DNA of 64,000 nt from Camarhynchus parvulus (GCF_901933205.1 NC_044600.1:4564501-4628500), one strand, 5' to 3'; shown: positions 12,021 to 24,616, numbered from the stretch's first letter. Numbers and translations: made by a program. The notes: generated by a model from the sequence alone, not told the origin.

Positions 12021-13914
12021 TTGGCATATGCACACCACAATCTCCTTAATACCCATGGTAAATCCTGCTGGCTGCTACAAGCTCTGTGGTGAATGTTAGG
12101 CTTGTTTGCCTTCTGGTTTTTAAGCTCCTAAACACTTTGGGGCTGGAATTCCCACAGAAGGTAACAAGAGCTTGGTTAACCCTCCGCCATGGTATATTGA
12201 AAGGACATTATCGTGGGCAAGTGGGGAAAAAGGATGGGGTGATCTGGGGAGTGGTCAGGTTTGGGTGGTGGCTACTTGAGGTTTATGTTTCCAACAGCAC
12301 AACCCCACTGCATTCAGAAGGGATTTATGGAAAGTGTATGGTAGAGGATGACAACAATTCTGAGTGGCTGGTGGATGGATGTTGCTCATCTGCTCAGACC
12401 CAAGAATCAAGAACTGCTGTTTAACCCTGGGTTTTTATTTTAGGCATGTTGCTGCTGTTATTTCAGGCTGACACAGTGGGTTTCATGTGAGGTTTCCAGG
12501 ATTATGTTCATTAGAGCGCATGCATAAGGTTTTGTGCTGTTATAAAGTGTTCCTGTGCTCTGAGGAAATAGAATTCTGATGGAGATTGCAACCAAGCAGA
12601 TGATTTGGTGTTCTTTGATCCTGGTTCCTTGCACCAGAAATCTTCTGGTTCTGATGGAACGAATAAGAAATCTAAAAACCCTGCTTTGAAGCCTTGCTAC
12701 AGTTTTTCAACAGTAAGGGTGAAGGTAGCACTTGGTTATTGTTCTTAAGTAACATAAAGGGAAAGATGATGCCAATATCTGTGTCTAATTTACATCCTTG
12801 GACTAAAATACTGTTTGCTTCAAAAAAAAAATGTTAGAGTTGGATAAAAGCTGAGAAGAGGATGAGAGACCAGGAGTGCTGCTCTAGCCAGAGTGTGAAG
12901 AAGGCAGGCTTGGCTTTTGTGGGGAGTGTCATGGAGAATAATGAGGATAAATCCTGTAGGGAGCATTCAGAAGGGGTTAAGATCATTAAAAGATTGATTA
13001 GAATTTGTTTTACTGCTGCTAAACTCTATTATGAAACAAAGTCTCTGGAATGGAATGAATTTGGGTGGTGGGCAGAAGCTGTGAGGTTGTTCTCCATGTG
13101 AGTGTGTGTGAAAATGCTGGCTTGAAAAAGAGGATGAGGGCAGGTGTACAAGGCTGGTTTTCAATATTTGGCCGGAAAATATTGGCCTTTTCCTCTTCCT
13201 TGGGCCCCTCAGTGAGGTGTTCCCAGATTTGTCTTCCCAATCCACACCCTGCAGACAGGGTGCACTTCCCTGCACACACATCTGCAAGAGAGAAAGTCGT
13301 TAAGTGCTAAAATACTGAGATTATACAAACACCAAAGGTGGGCTCAGCTTTATCTCATCTAAAATAACAGCAACCCCTTTTTTTTCTTTTATTTATAACC
13401 CTTTATGTACAGAATGTTCACATATATATCCCATGGTTCAGTGAGGAGGCTGCTTGTCCTGTGCTCTGAGCAGACTAATAGACAAATTTCCTCCAAATCT
13501 GTGCATTTGTCTTTTGGCAATTCTTGCAATCTGTTTTATTTGTTGCCAAAATATACACTTAGACTGATGGAAACCTGCGTGGCCTTTTTTTTTTTCATCT
13601 GACTGATTTCCCTCCTTTGGGTTGTTTATCCTTCAAATGTGTGTTAAAGGGATGAGGAAAATATTTACTGAGCTCTTAAAGAATGGGCCATAATCAGGAA
13701 AAGGTAAATTCCCCATCCTCCCTTGGCAAGTGCATTCCAGTAGATCTCCTAATAAATCACCTCTGTGAATTGGAGGTGTGAATAACACCTGGGTCTGTAC
13801 TACAGGAGGATAAGAAAGTAATAGTGCCAGAGATGGGAATTTGGGAAGAACTGGGCTTTTAGTTGTGCAGGGAGGGCTTGCAAGGTGATGTTTCAATGAT
13901 GTTTTCTCCCTGCA
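12021..13914. other. non-coding stretch
   Basis: No transposon or exon is recognised. Open frames of up to 112 codons (12086-12424 plus, 12967-13287 minus) overlap each other or lack any familiar motif. Short A and T runs occur near 12822-12830 and 13586-13595. Nothing else can be supported. Confidence 0.5.
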
Positions 13915-14100
13915 GGCATTAAATCTTGTAATTATTTTATTATTACTAAAGTGCGCAATCTTAAAGTATATTTTTATTATTGTATAGTATGGTGTTATTA
14001 TAGCATTGCTATATTGCTGTTATAATAATATAAAATAATGCCAGTATAATTATCTTGTAACGATTCTATTATTACACCCAGTGTAATAATGCACCAATGC
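13915..14100. repeat. AT-rich low-complexity stretch (TTATTA-like)
   Basis: About 185 bases are dominated by A and T, with repeated TTATTA, TATAAT and AATAAT words, irregularly arranged rather than a clean tandem array. It directly precedes a CR1 remnant. Confidence 0.6.
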
Positions 14101-14235
14101 TGATTTAAAGACTCTTTTTAAATTCAAGATCAAGCAATTCTCCCCACGTTTGAGAGGGAAGCAGTGACAAGTTCTGCTGAGGGCACATTAGGGAAGAGAA
14201 AGAAATAAGTAAAGGAAATGAAGCATAGCCTTCAT

Positions 14236-14385
14236 GTTGGTCATCAGGACAATTTTTTCATCGGAAAGGTTGTTAAACACTGGAACTGCCCAGGGAGGTT
14301 TGGAGTCCCCATACCTGGAGATGACAGGGTGGGAATTGGGTACAGGTTGGACTTTTCCAATCTCAGCAATTCTGGGATTCAGATC
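14236..14385 (+). mobile_element. CR1 LINE remnant (3' region)
   Basis: The order of recognisable CR1 blocks is a degraded 'gttggatattagga' segment, then 'ggttgttaaacactggaac', 'tgcccagggaggt', 'ggagtccccatacctgga', and a terminal 'ggttggacttttccaatct' plus 'ttctgggattc'. The stretch between 'ctggag' and 'aggttggac' is shorter than in typical copies, so an internal deletion is likely. It is non-coding, 5'-truncated and old. The 110-codon open frame across it is not a gene. Confidence 0.85.
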
Positions 14386-15108
14386 CCCCGCAGCGCAACC
14401 CATGCCAATGCCACCATACAGAAAATAATGCAGAGCCCTGGCTTCATGCAGCTTTTGGGCAAAGTTTTAAGGTCAGGTCTGTCCTGCTTCAAATGGCGTT
14501 GTGGGGTTTCTTTTTGTTTCAATGAGAAATTTAATTACATGCCTACATGAGCAATTTCTGTTGGAATTGCAATTTCTACACTGCCTGTTCTGCAGTATCT
14601 GGATGTGAAGATGATTCTCACTTGCAAATAATTTCAGCATTTCTTCTTGTCTTCAAGGCTGCAAAGGGTGGGTGAAAACAAAATGTGCTTTCAAAGAGAC
14701 ACATGTGAAACAATTGGCTAGTAAACAAAATTACTCAGAAAAAAGTGCTTGAGAAAACTCTTGTTATCTATATTCCTTGCTAAACTATTATTAGAATCTG
14801 ATAATGCAACGTTTTAAATGCAAAATCCAACAGCATCTCAAAAGACTTGTGGGATACCCCCAATGCTTAAACATAATCTGAAACAAAAGATTTTGAAATC
14901 CTCCTGTGCCATCTCTGAGTAAATTTTTATTTTTTAATTTTTTATTGGTTTGGGGTTTTTTTTGGCCTGAGGACTATATTTACCACCAAGCTGCTCTTAA
15001 AATAAATAATGAAAGACGGAAATGTTAGAGGAAGTAAAGGCTATACCTACTATTGTTCCTTGCAGTGCTCTGGGCTTGGTTAAGAAATTTCAGCTCTTTC
15101 ATTTCCTT

Positions 15109-15110
<2 letters not shown>
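14386..15110. other. non-coding stretch
   Basis: AT-rich unique sequence between a CR1 remnant and a microsatellite. A T/G-rich low-complexity segment lies at about 14925-14970. No gene or transposon is recognised. Confidence 0.5.

Positions 15111-15152
<42 letters not shown>
15111..15152 (+). repeat. AT / AGAT microsatellite
   Basis: A short AT dinucleotide run (15111-15120) is followed by eight perfect AGAT units (15121-15152). Irregular TA-rich sequence continues to about 15250. A tetranucleotide array of this kind is likely to vary in length between individuals. Confidence 0.95.
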
Positions 15153-15252
15153 TTCATTATATATTATAGATATTATTACATTATAGATATCATTATATAT
15201 ATATTTATATGTATTATATTTATTTGTTTATTTATATTTATTATTATATCTC

Positions 15253-17670
15253 AGATGGGTACCTGCTTAAGTCATAACAGCTTCTCCCTGCCATCAGGAA
15301 AACATGGACAGGCCCCACGTAGCCTTAAGTTGTCTTGAGATCCCCTCTTTTATCTGTGGGAACCTGCTCCCTCAGCAGGATGAACTTTCTGTGGGAAAGT
15401 GAATTGATTGTATGGACATGCTCAGGACTGTTCTCCCTGTGATGCCCCCCAGAAATGGGGGAAGAAAGGGTTAAATCAGCCTTTAGCATCCCACGTAATT
15501 ATTGCTGCCCGGTTGTCTCCAACTGGAAATTCACAATTTGTTATCACTTAGTTGGTTTCGGTGAATGAAGAGGATTCATTGCTTTTTGCAGGCGTTCAGA
15601 CCTTTTGTTCACAGTTTGGAGAAAATTGCAATCTTTTCTTGCTACTGTTCCAGCTTTAGCCATGCTTGGTTAAGCCAATGCTCAGATTTCTCTGGATTCA
15701 TTCACATCCACTAATCTGGGAGCGAGCAGGGCTGGATTTTCTTCTCTTTTTACTGCTTTTCCTGGAGTATTTTGTTTTCAAACCGACACCAGCAGAACAT
15801 TTATTTTTACAATCTTAATATTTTTGCAGGGACTCCACTTTCTGAAATTTCCCTCTCTTTATGGGGTGGACATTTATCTGAATCATGTTAATATTTCCTG
15901 AGCCTCACAAGACAGTAAAGAAATAAAAAAAGAAGCCACTGTTATAGGTAATAAAAATGATGTGGTGACATTACGTAAACCAGCATCCCGTGCTTGTTCA
16001 TGGGTTGGTTAACTTCTGTGAGTGGTGTCAGTAGCTCCTGTGGGATAAGCATGGCTTACACATTCATGGAAGAGATCTCAGAAAGTTTAGTAGCTGAAGG
16101 GTTATTTTTTAATAAAAAGTGAGTGAGATGGAGCGCGCTGATTCTGATTAACCAACTGTGACAGATGGTAATTCTTCCCTTTAAACGTGGCTTAGAGAAA
16201 TTAAATTCAAGGTGATTTAAGAACTCTTTGAGAGCTGCTGAACCCAACTTAAAGGAAAAACAAAAAGCAGAAAAGAACACCTTGAAGTTGGCTTTGTTTG
16301 CTCTTGCCCAGGCATCTCCAATGTTGGAGAGCCAGCACCATTCCCAGGGATCCATGGGGACCTTTCCACCCAAATTCTGTGTCCAGGGGGCCATGGGACT
16401 GCCCCAGGAAATGTGTCTGCTTGTGCCAACCTCCTCCAATCCACATAATGGCAATTCATTATTATCTCTGCAAATCATGCTACTCAAACATTCTGGGGTT
16501 GGAGGAGGGAATTACTATACATTTCATAGGAGATTTGTTCCCTGAATTCTGCAAAACTTGTGTTGTACATCTTTGAAGGGTATTTGTGGGGCTTGGGTTG
16601 ATGAGGGACAGCTGAGACCTTCCCATTGTGATTCCCAAAGCACTGATTGGTGTTGAGGTTTAAAGGGATCTCAATTTGCCAGGGCCAAACCAGCTCTGTT
16701 CATCTGGTTTCACACTAACAGTCTATGAACAGCAACAGCCTACCCTTCATCGAATTGCATCATCATAAAGTAAATCTAGGATCTCAAAACTGGACTCCAT
16801 TTCACTCTAAAGAGGCCGGAATCTGACTGTACACCCTGATTAGATGGTCTAAAGCACTGTGTGAAACCTCAGACTGAGCAAAGTTTGCAGTTCTTTTCAT
16901 GATGGGCATATGCCTGACTGATTTACACAGGAAATCAAACCCTAAACCTTCAGGGCATTTCTGCTAATCACATTTCTAGAAACAGCACACAAAGACAAAT
17001 AACAGGCTTCAGCATCCCGATTTGTTAAACCATGAGTAAACAACTTGTGAGAGGGGTGGGAGCTGTCTGGGTGTGGTTTGAGAGCACAGCATTCCCCTGC
17101 TTGTCCCTAATGGATCAAACACAAAGTTGTACCTGAGCAGGGACAAGACTGAGCTGTGATATCAAGGCTTGTACAAGGGGATGCATCCTGCTGGGAGCAG
17201 AGCAGCACATCCCTGAATCCCTGAGGTGCTCCTGTCCCAGCCCTTTGGTTGATATCCATGTGAAGAAGAAAGTGAGCCAGCTGCAACAGTGATGTTCAAA
17301 TCCTTAAAGGCCTCCCAGGTTCCCAGCGTGGCTTCTGTAGCTATTACTCTTTATGTAGCTGAGGTATTGTAGCACAAACATAAATCTCTTTATTTATAAA
17401 ACACAGTGTTTCAGCTGTTTCGTGTTATCTTGGTGTCAGTGGTCTCAATATGATTTCTTGAAATTGCTTCTGGTAGCTATGGGGTAACTGGGAGTTGGAA
17501 ATATATTTGTGTGTGCACCTTTTTATTTCATTCTCTACATGTGTACGTGCACATCTCTATTTACATCAGATACTGCTCTCAATTAAGTTTTAATCTAGTT
17601 CTTCCACTGATGCTATTAATTAATAGAAAATTGTGAAAACCATTCACAGCACAGTTTGTAAGGAGAATTT
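15253..17670. other. non-coding stretch
   Basis: No repeat or exon recognised. Overlapping opposite-strand open frames at 16056-16576 (up to 143 codons) are mutually incompatible chance frames in a mildly GC-rich segment. Nothing else specific is visible. Confidence 0.5.
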
Positions 17671-17684
17671 CTGCCCTCTGCTAG
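17671..17684 (-). promoter_or_regulatory. CTCF-like site
   Basis: On the minus strand the sequence reads CTAGCAGAGGGCAG. Against the CTCF core CCASCAGRGGGCRS it matches at 13 of 14 positions, the exception being T at position 2. If occupied it could anchor a chromatin loop; orientation would be minus. A single motif match in 64 kb needs occupancy data to mean anything. Confidence 0.4.
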
Positions 17685-17840
17685 CTGTGGAGTTTGAAAT
17701 GGACACAATGTTAATTTTCTCTTTTCTGGTTGGATGAGTTCTTTCCTCTGGAGAAATTTCTCAGGTGTATGTCCACATGTATTAGTCAAAAATTATAATT
17801 TTTTGTAGGTGTTCTCTAACATGGAAATGCACTGCTGGGT

Positions 17841-17990
17841 GTCGATCCCATTCTTGGAAGTGTCCAAGGTTGGATGGGGCTTGGAGCACCCTGGGACAGT
17901 GGAAAGTGTCCCTGCCCATGGCAGGGGGTGGCAATGGATGGGCTTATAGGTCCTTTCCAGCATAAACCATATCTGGATTTTATGATTGTT
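17841..17990 (+). mobile_element. CR1 LINE remnant (3' terminus)
   Basis: It contains the diagnostic CR1 3' order: 'ggaagtgtccaaggttggat', 'ggggcttggagcaccctggg', 'ggaaagtgtccctgcccatg', then 'ggatgggcttataggtcctt' and a degraded 'tatgattgt' end. Only about 150 bp of the 3' end survive, the usual product of incomplete reverse transcription. Confidence 0.9.
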
Positions 17991-19179
17991 TAAACAATCC
18001 TGTTGTTAAGGCAGAGCCTTGTGGGAAGGGAAGGAATTATCTTTGTTTTTTCCGTATAAGTCTCGTGCCAGCGCAGTCTTTCAGACTCATCCCAAATTGT
18101 GTTTTTTGGACATACTTGTCCATGATGCCCATCCTGTTAAACTTCTGCCTTCTTCCATAACCTATCCCTCAGCAAGGAGCCTGGTCCTGGAGTGGGAAAC
18201 TCGCTCTTTGTCCAGCCACAGGCAATCCCTGAGCTGAGGAGAAACAGGCTCTGAGCTCCTGCCTGGCTCAGGTGGAACCTGTAACCACTAAAATGGGCAT
18301 CTTTCATTATTTTCAATGATGGTGGAACAATTTATTAATGCATATTTTTATATATCCCAACATCTCGTGCATCACAGTGTCACAACTGTTACCAAACCAC
18401 CAGTGCTGAGCACTTTAAAGTGCTCGAAGTGGTGGCATTTGTGATCTGAGATTTGAATATATGGTGATTCCCATGGAATCATCGCGCTCTGCATCTTGAG
18501 GCTTTTAGGAAGAAATGACAGACTTGAATTAATGCTCAGTCATTATTGCTCTATCATGTGCTCTCATTGCTTCATGAGGATTAGGGAGATGGTGATCATA
18601 CATCTGTATTTGTGTGCCAAGGCATCATCATTGGTATTTACTGTGATTACCCTGGTGGAGAAAATACTTTACATTATCACAAAACAGTCTGAAGTGGTGA
18701 GATTGTGCAACAAAGCCCAGTCGTGCCAGTCTGATGAGATGTTGACAAGTGTTAATATGTTCAATAATCAATATTTAATAAGAATTATGGAAATAGCTCT
18801 TCTTTATGAAGGATATTTAGTGATTGTATTTGGTTTTGATAATTGTTTGTGAAATGTGTTGGGTTATTTGTTTTGTCTTCTGCACTGGGTTGAGTTTCCA
18901 GGGGAAAAACCTCAAATCTTGATGATTAATTCTCCAAATTAAAATTAAGAGCAGTCTTTCTGCATGACAACAGCTCCGGTAGCTTAATGCACTCCTTCTA
19001 AAACCTTTTTTTAAATTTTTTGTCACTTTTTCTATTTTCTGTGCAGGAAAGCTGGTTGAAGTTGTATCTCCCAGCTCAGGAGTGGTGCTCATTGGGGGTG
19101 TACAGCAAAGTTCAGCTTTATTTATCTGCTACCTGCAAAGCGAGGGATAAGTGCTGCTGAGAGATGGAAAAGTTCATTC
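17991..19179. other. non-coding stretch with a perfect palindrome
   Basis: Unique sequence. It holds the 18-base palindrome at 18408-18425 and nothing recognisable as a gene; the 118-codon frame at 18496-18852 has no familiar domain. Confidence 0.5.
18408..18425. repeat. 18-bp perfect palindrome
   Basis: GAGCACTTTAAAGTGCTC reads the same on both strands with no spacer. Flanking CCACC (18397-18401) and GGTGG (18431-18435) extend the symmetry after a short unpaired gap. It could form a cruciform or bind a dimeric factor; no specific factor is recognised. Confidence 0.8.
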
Positions 19180-20410
19180 TCTCCAGCAAGGTTACTCTTC
19201 TTGATGAGCATTAAAAGATAGCTTTGAGCCATTCACAATTATGACCTTGACTAGGAAAATGTAAGTTAATAAGGCTTCAACAAATTATGGTCTTTTTGGT
19301 CGATTTGCCTAGTGAACTGTTAATTGTAAAACTGAAAGACATTATGTTCAGCTTTCTCTATCACATCTTTTGTGTTTTAACAGTGACACTTCATTGAGTG
19401 CAATTAACAAAGCCTAGGAGATTTATTAACACACTTCTTCATGGCCAATGATCCATTCCACTTAAGACATAACACTGTAAAATGCACATTATCTCCTTTT
19501 GGCACTTACAATAATGCTTCATGAACTAGGAAGGCATATGTTAAAGCAGATAAAATAGCATTATTAGCTGACAAATCTTACAATTTATTAGACAGTTAAT
19601 TTATCAGCTTAAAAGACACTTAAAACAGCTGTGCATTTAATGTCTTTTTAATGTATCCAGTAAAACTTGCATAATTGCCTGTAGTGCAATTTATTTTTAG
19701 CTATGTTGCAAAATGTCTGCATTTACTGTTTACATCTTCTTTAATTTTTCCTGCAAGGCTCATCACATCGAGGCAGGGCTCTAACAATGAGGGCAGATAA
19801 TCAGATAAAGAGGCTGCTTGTCCAAATGGCCGCCCATGAATGAACTATTCACAAGTCCATGCTGAGCCGGACCAAAGAGTTCCTGCGTTTTTATCTCCAC
19901 CCCAAGGGCGACAGGGAGGGGGGAAAAAATCCAGGGAGCCCCGCAGGCAGCGCGGTCATGGAACGCCGGGCACCCCGGAGCATCCCTGAATTAGCATTTG
20001 GAGCCCATTCGGAGCCACATGTCTGGGGTGTAAACTAACAAGGCTCCAAGACTGCATTAGCAGAGGTGTTTCATTTTATAATTAAGGTAACTGCTCCCTG
20101 CAGATCCATTGCAGCAGCCCTAAGTAGTGTCTGTGAAGGGAGTGGTGGAGAGGATACACATTTAATGACTCCGATGCATAAATTGGCTGTGTTTGTTTAT
20201 TGCTCTCTAATTTAATGGAACCTTTTGTTAAATCTTTCTGCCTTTTCTTCTTTTATTTTTTTTTGCGCGTACCGCTAGTAATGATTTCTGTGTGAACAAA
20301 GGGTGTTGCTTATTAAAATAAAAAGTCAAACATTGCCGTTTCCATTAATTAAATGTCAGATTAGCTTAATCTTTTTATAAATATTGGATATAATCTATTT
20401 ACAGAGGGAA
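19180..20410. promoter_or_regulatory. candidate conserved non-coding block (longest in window)
   Basis: About 1.2 kb contains no transposon or microsatellite, is rich in TTAATT, CAATTA and TAATTT words, and includes TTAATTAA at 20345-20352. A GC-richer island with about ten CpGs sits inside it (19865-20010). All frames carry frequent stops. An AT-rich, homeodomain-word-rich sequence that wraps a short CpG-rich core is the kind of architecture seen in long vertebrate enhancers. Conservation is inferred by eye, not measured. Confidence 0.4.
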
Positions 20411-20732
20411 ATCAGATCTGCAGATGCTGGGGAAGGAGTGTGGAGGTGTAATTCTCCTCGCTTTGCAGAAATCTGTGGGGTGGGGTAGCTGGGATCCCAA
20501 AACAAAGCAGATTTCACTGAATACAAGGAGCACAGGGATATAGGTACCTCTTCTGAAGAAATAGGTGAGTCTTGAGAAAGGGAAAAAGCTCTTCTGGAGA
20601 GTTTCCAAATTGAGGAGTCTGAGAGGAGGCAGATTTCCAAATGCCCAGAGACTGAAAATGAGTGGAATCCATCAATGTGCGCTATGCACCAAAAATACGT
20701 GAATAAAAGGAGCAAAGGAATGTTTTACAAAA

Positions 20733-20885
20733 ACATAGAATTGTTTAGAAAACCCTCAAACATAATGGAGTTCAACCACTCCTCCAGCACTGCCAGGGCC
20801 ACCCCTGCCCCATGTCCCCAAGTGTCCCCTCTGCACAGCTTTTAAACCCTTGCAGGGCTGTTGGCTTCAGCACTCTTCAACTTCA
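20733..20885 (-). mobile_element. CR1 LINE remnant (3' region)
   Basis: Reverse-strand CR1 features appear in order: degraded 'catagaattg' terminus, 'gagttcaaccactcctccag', 'cactgccagggccac', 'ccatgtccccaagtgtcccc', 'cagcttttaaacccttgcag' and 'ggctgttggcttcagcactc'. This is the subfamily whose 3' region carries a 'gtccctaagtgccacatc' block. About 150 bp remain. Confidence 0.8.
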
Positions 20886-22998
20886 TCCAAAGCAAATCCC
20901 AACTTTCAGTCCAGGTGTGAGTTACTCTTTGTCCCAGGCTTGGTAAAGTTTTTTACCCCTCTTCTCCCTGTGTTTTGGGAAGGGGCAATAGAAAAGAAAT
21001 GGGATTTACAACAGGCACATCAATCTCTGCACAAGAATTTAATAATCCAAGGCTAAATCCTCCTAAAACCCTTTCATCATGTCAGGAAGCTTTTTGATTT
21101 TCCCTCTAAATGTAGCTATCCACGCAGAATTATTGTGTTCAGTGCAGGTTTGCAGAAATACTGAAGGTCTGCAGTGACTGTGTTAATCCCAGTCAGCCTG
21201 GAAAACACTATAAAAACTTTTCTCATAAATGACTAATATTAGGAGCCTGGCAAAATGATAAATTGTCCAAATGAGGGGATGAGAGGAAAATGAATGAATT
21301 ATTGAAGTCAGGTATAATAGAGGCGTATGGATACCTATAGTCATTACAAGCAAATGTTCTGTATTACATTTAATTAAACCCAAACAGGTAATAGTGCATT
21401 ATTCATGCAGAGGTAGCCATCTAATGAGAGCTGCTTCTGCCTTGCATTAGTGCAGCATTATGGGCTGTTTCATTGCTGTACACTGAATTCTTGGAGAGGT
21501 GTCTTTGTCCCAGTTACAGCTGAATTCTGAGGACATCAGGTTTCTGGTGAGGAGTAACCTGGTAATCTGTAATTCCAAAATTACAGTTCTTTTTATGAGA
21601 GATTTTAAAGGCTACCACTGCAGAGAAGGTGCTCTTTAAGTTCTCCCTCTGCTTTTAGCAGGACATCATCATCTGTTTCATGTTCTCTCAATTTCTCATC
21701 ATGAATTTAATTTCCAATAATTTAAAGGTAAAGCATTTTGGGCAGGAAATTCCTAGAATTATCTGTTCAGGCCAGCACTGATGCTGGGGTGATGCTGTAG
21801 CTGAAGAACAACTTCAGATTTAAAGCAGTATTTTCTTAGAGTAAAATCTAACCTTTGAAATCTTTCTTATGCACAATCCACCTTGTTGCAGGAATAATTA
21901 TTTTACAGGCTAGTGGAGTTGTCTCATTTTGTGAGCAGCTTAAAAATAAGCTCATCTGTAACCACAAACACTTGAGAACCGTTTCATGTTTCTTGTTTGG
22001 AAGCTTTCAGGCACGGAAAGAGGACAACTCATTGCAAAATGATAGGTTGGAAATACAGTTTGGCTTATCTGGGTTTTTTTCCCCGCTGTTTAATGAACAG
22101 GTATTTTGTAAAAAGATAAAAAAGTTGCAAAACCAGGAATATAAAGCAGTGATTCATTATTTTGTTAAATTTTAGGAGCCCTTCTCTCCAAACCTGGTGG
22201 GTGAAGGTGGTTTATAAATAAGGCTCTCAGCACAGAGCATGTGGCTGGAGATGTCACCTCTCTTCAAAGGCTTCGTTCTACCTCTTGAAAGATGAATTTG
22301 TGTGGAAAAAGCACACACTGGCTCTGAAATTCTGATTTGTCTACAGACCTGTGCAACTCCTGTCATTTAAGAGGTAAAAAGTCAAAAAAGTAATGTTTAG
22401 GAAGCTTATCCTGGCATGACAACACAGAAAATCTTGGCATATTTCTGACCATGTTAGGTGAGTGAAGGAGATGAGGAGCTGGAGGAAACAGGCCTGGTCC
22501 CTGTTCTTTAATCCCACCAAGTTATCCTTTTCTGTCTTTCCTACTTGAGATCATAAAATTTGGAGAGTTTAAGAAATCGTAATAATCAGGAAACAGGTTA
22601 ATAATTTCTCCCTAGGATTGTTATTTTATTAAACAACTCAACCTTAGTTCCTCTTAACATGGGACACTGCCATAGCACAATTAATTACTGTGTCAGAGCC
22701 TGGAAATAGTTGGTTTCTCTGTGTTTTAAAAACACTTCATTTGAGATTATTTGTAGAAAAATATTGTTTCATTTTCAGGCTATTGTGCCACACCTTTCTG
22801 TCTTACTAGGTGGGATTTGCCTTCCCTGATGTGTGAAACCCCTCCCCACTTTCTCAGCAATCTCCACAAAAATCTCTTTTTTAAAAACCCACATTTGAGC
22901 AGACACTGCTGGTTTTGCTAGAAACACATTTGGTGTCATGGGGAAGGGTCCAAGGGAAGCAGGAATGTGTGGGAATCCCTTTTGGGGCTGGAACCTTT
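20886..22998. other. non-coding stretch
   Basis: No repeat or gene is recognised. The interval 21180-21480 is AT-rich, non-repetitive and contains several ATTA/TAAT words (for example catttaattaaaccc near 21367), so it is a weak enhancer-type candidate. The remainder is featureless. Confidence 0.45.
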
Positions 22999-23026
22999 GG
23001 GGGAGAGGGGTTTTTGGGGACAGGGG
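22999..23026 (+). other. strong G-quadruplex motif (four runs of at least 4 G)
   Basis: The runs are GGGGG (22999-23003), GGGG (23007-23010), GGGG (23016-23019) and GGGG (23023-23026), with loops AGA, TTTTT and ACA. A further GGGG lies at 22984-22987. Four G-tetrad layers with short loops predict a stable quadruplex. The motif is in a local GC-rich patch with no annotated gene. Confidence 0.75.
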
Positions 23027-24616
23027 ATGCTCTGAGCCCCCGTGCGGGATTCTCCACAGCTTTAGTTACAGGCACAGCTCTGCTTGTGAGAAACACCCGA
23101 GGAAAGAGGAAAAGCAGCAGCTCTTCCCAGGGGCGTTCCAGGCAGCAATTAGAAAACTGGATACAGTGAGCTTTCCTGACAAAAATCACTTCAAGAGCGT
23201 TTCACAGAAAAGATTTTTACCTCCCTCCATCCTCTCCAATAGTGAAAAAAACGTCCTTTTTTCTACTAGGGTGTGATTTAACCTGCCCTCCTAGAAGATG
23301 AACCTGTAGTTTAAACTAGTTTTGGGGCATGTTGTTTTTCCCCCTGAGCATCAGAAGCCAGATGTTTTCAGTGCAAAGGAAATTAATGGCCTAAATAATG
23401 AATATATTGCAGCACTGCAGCCACAGTCCATCTGCTGCTTTAGGCACTGCTTTTGGGGAAGCAGGATCAGACCCTTTTCAATTTTTGGAGTATTTTTGTT
23501 ACAGATCTTGTAAATGTGAATCAAAGAAAGATTAGCCTGGTCTGAGAGGAGTAAGGAAAGATGTGGAGGGGATTGTGGAATAGCTGGAGAAATCACATGG
23601 ATCCCAGTCTTTTGTGGCAATTCCTTGGTGTCCTGACCCATCCCTACAGCTGAGGGAGGACCTTTGGTCCCTCACCAGAACCAGTCTTGCAGCTCCTGTT
23701 CCAGCACTGCCCACCTGGGAATGCTGTGAGCCCTTTATTCTAAAAATGCTTTTGCTGTGACCCCACAGGAAGCTGTAATGACCATTCCAGAGCTTCCTGA
23801 CAAGAATATTTTATATAAAAAGCTGTGTGGGCAGAGCCCTGGGGAGGGAGAGGCACTAGAATAGAAAACAGCCACAACGTTTTAATTTGTTTTCCTGGAA
23901 GCTCTCTTTAAAGTTGTTTTCTTCCTTCATTATCATACATGGCAATTCCCACAGAAAGGCAGGACATTTCCAAAGTCCAAAGATGGTGATGCCTTGACAA
24001 ACAATGGCCTTCCAGCTGATTTTGTATTCTCTTTGTGTTCCAGCTTGGCTGGAGTCTGGTTCCTTTGGATGTGCAATGTCCACGACTCGATTCCATCACT
24101 TTGATTTCAAGTCCAGTGAAAATTTGCTCTTTGAATCTTGGAATTCACTTTTTTACAGTTCTTCTGCTGTCCTTGATTTTACAGAATGTCCAAATGCCTG
24201 CCACCAAAACAGCCTAGCAAAGTTCCAGCTCTCCACCAGCCTTTTGTCATGACCAGACTGACCTGGCCCACCCAGCTCTGTGTAACTACAACCCCAAATA
24301 TCTGTGTAATGAAATCAAAACCATTCCTAGGTCCAGGTCAGAGCAGCTGGAAGGTCAGCTTCCTGCTATTCTGTGATAAATCTAGGAATAAGATTTTATT
24401 TGCTGAAAGTGTGTGAGAACTTCACACAGATCCAATATGAAAGAACAGCAGAATCAAGGGTAAAAATCACTTTTTGATCATTTGAGTCCTGAGACTTAAA
24501 AAATCACTGCTTACAGAGGTTGGCAAAAATATACTTTTAGTGGGCTGGCAGGGAAATCTGTAAAACATATACAGGTATAAATGGAAATTGAGAGTTTGAA
24601 TGTATACAGTGTTTAT

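Noticed and set aside
12230..12275. possible G-quadruplex
   Set aside because: The loops between G runs are 9, 6 and about 12 bases, longer than the usual limit of 7.
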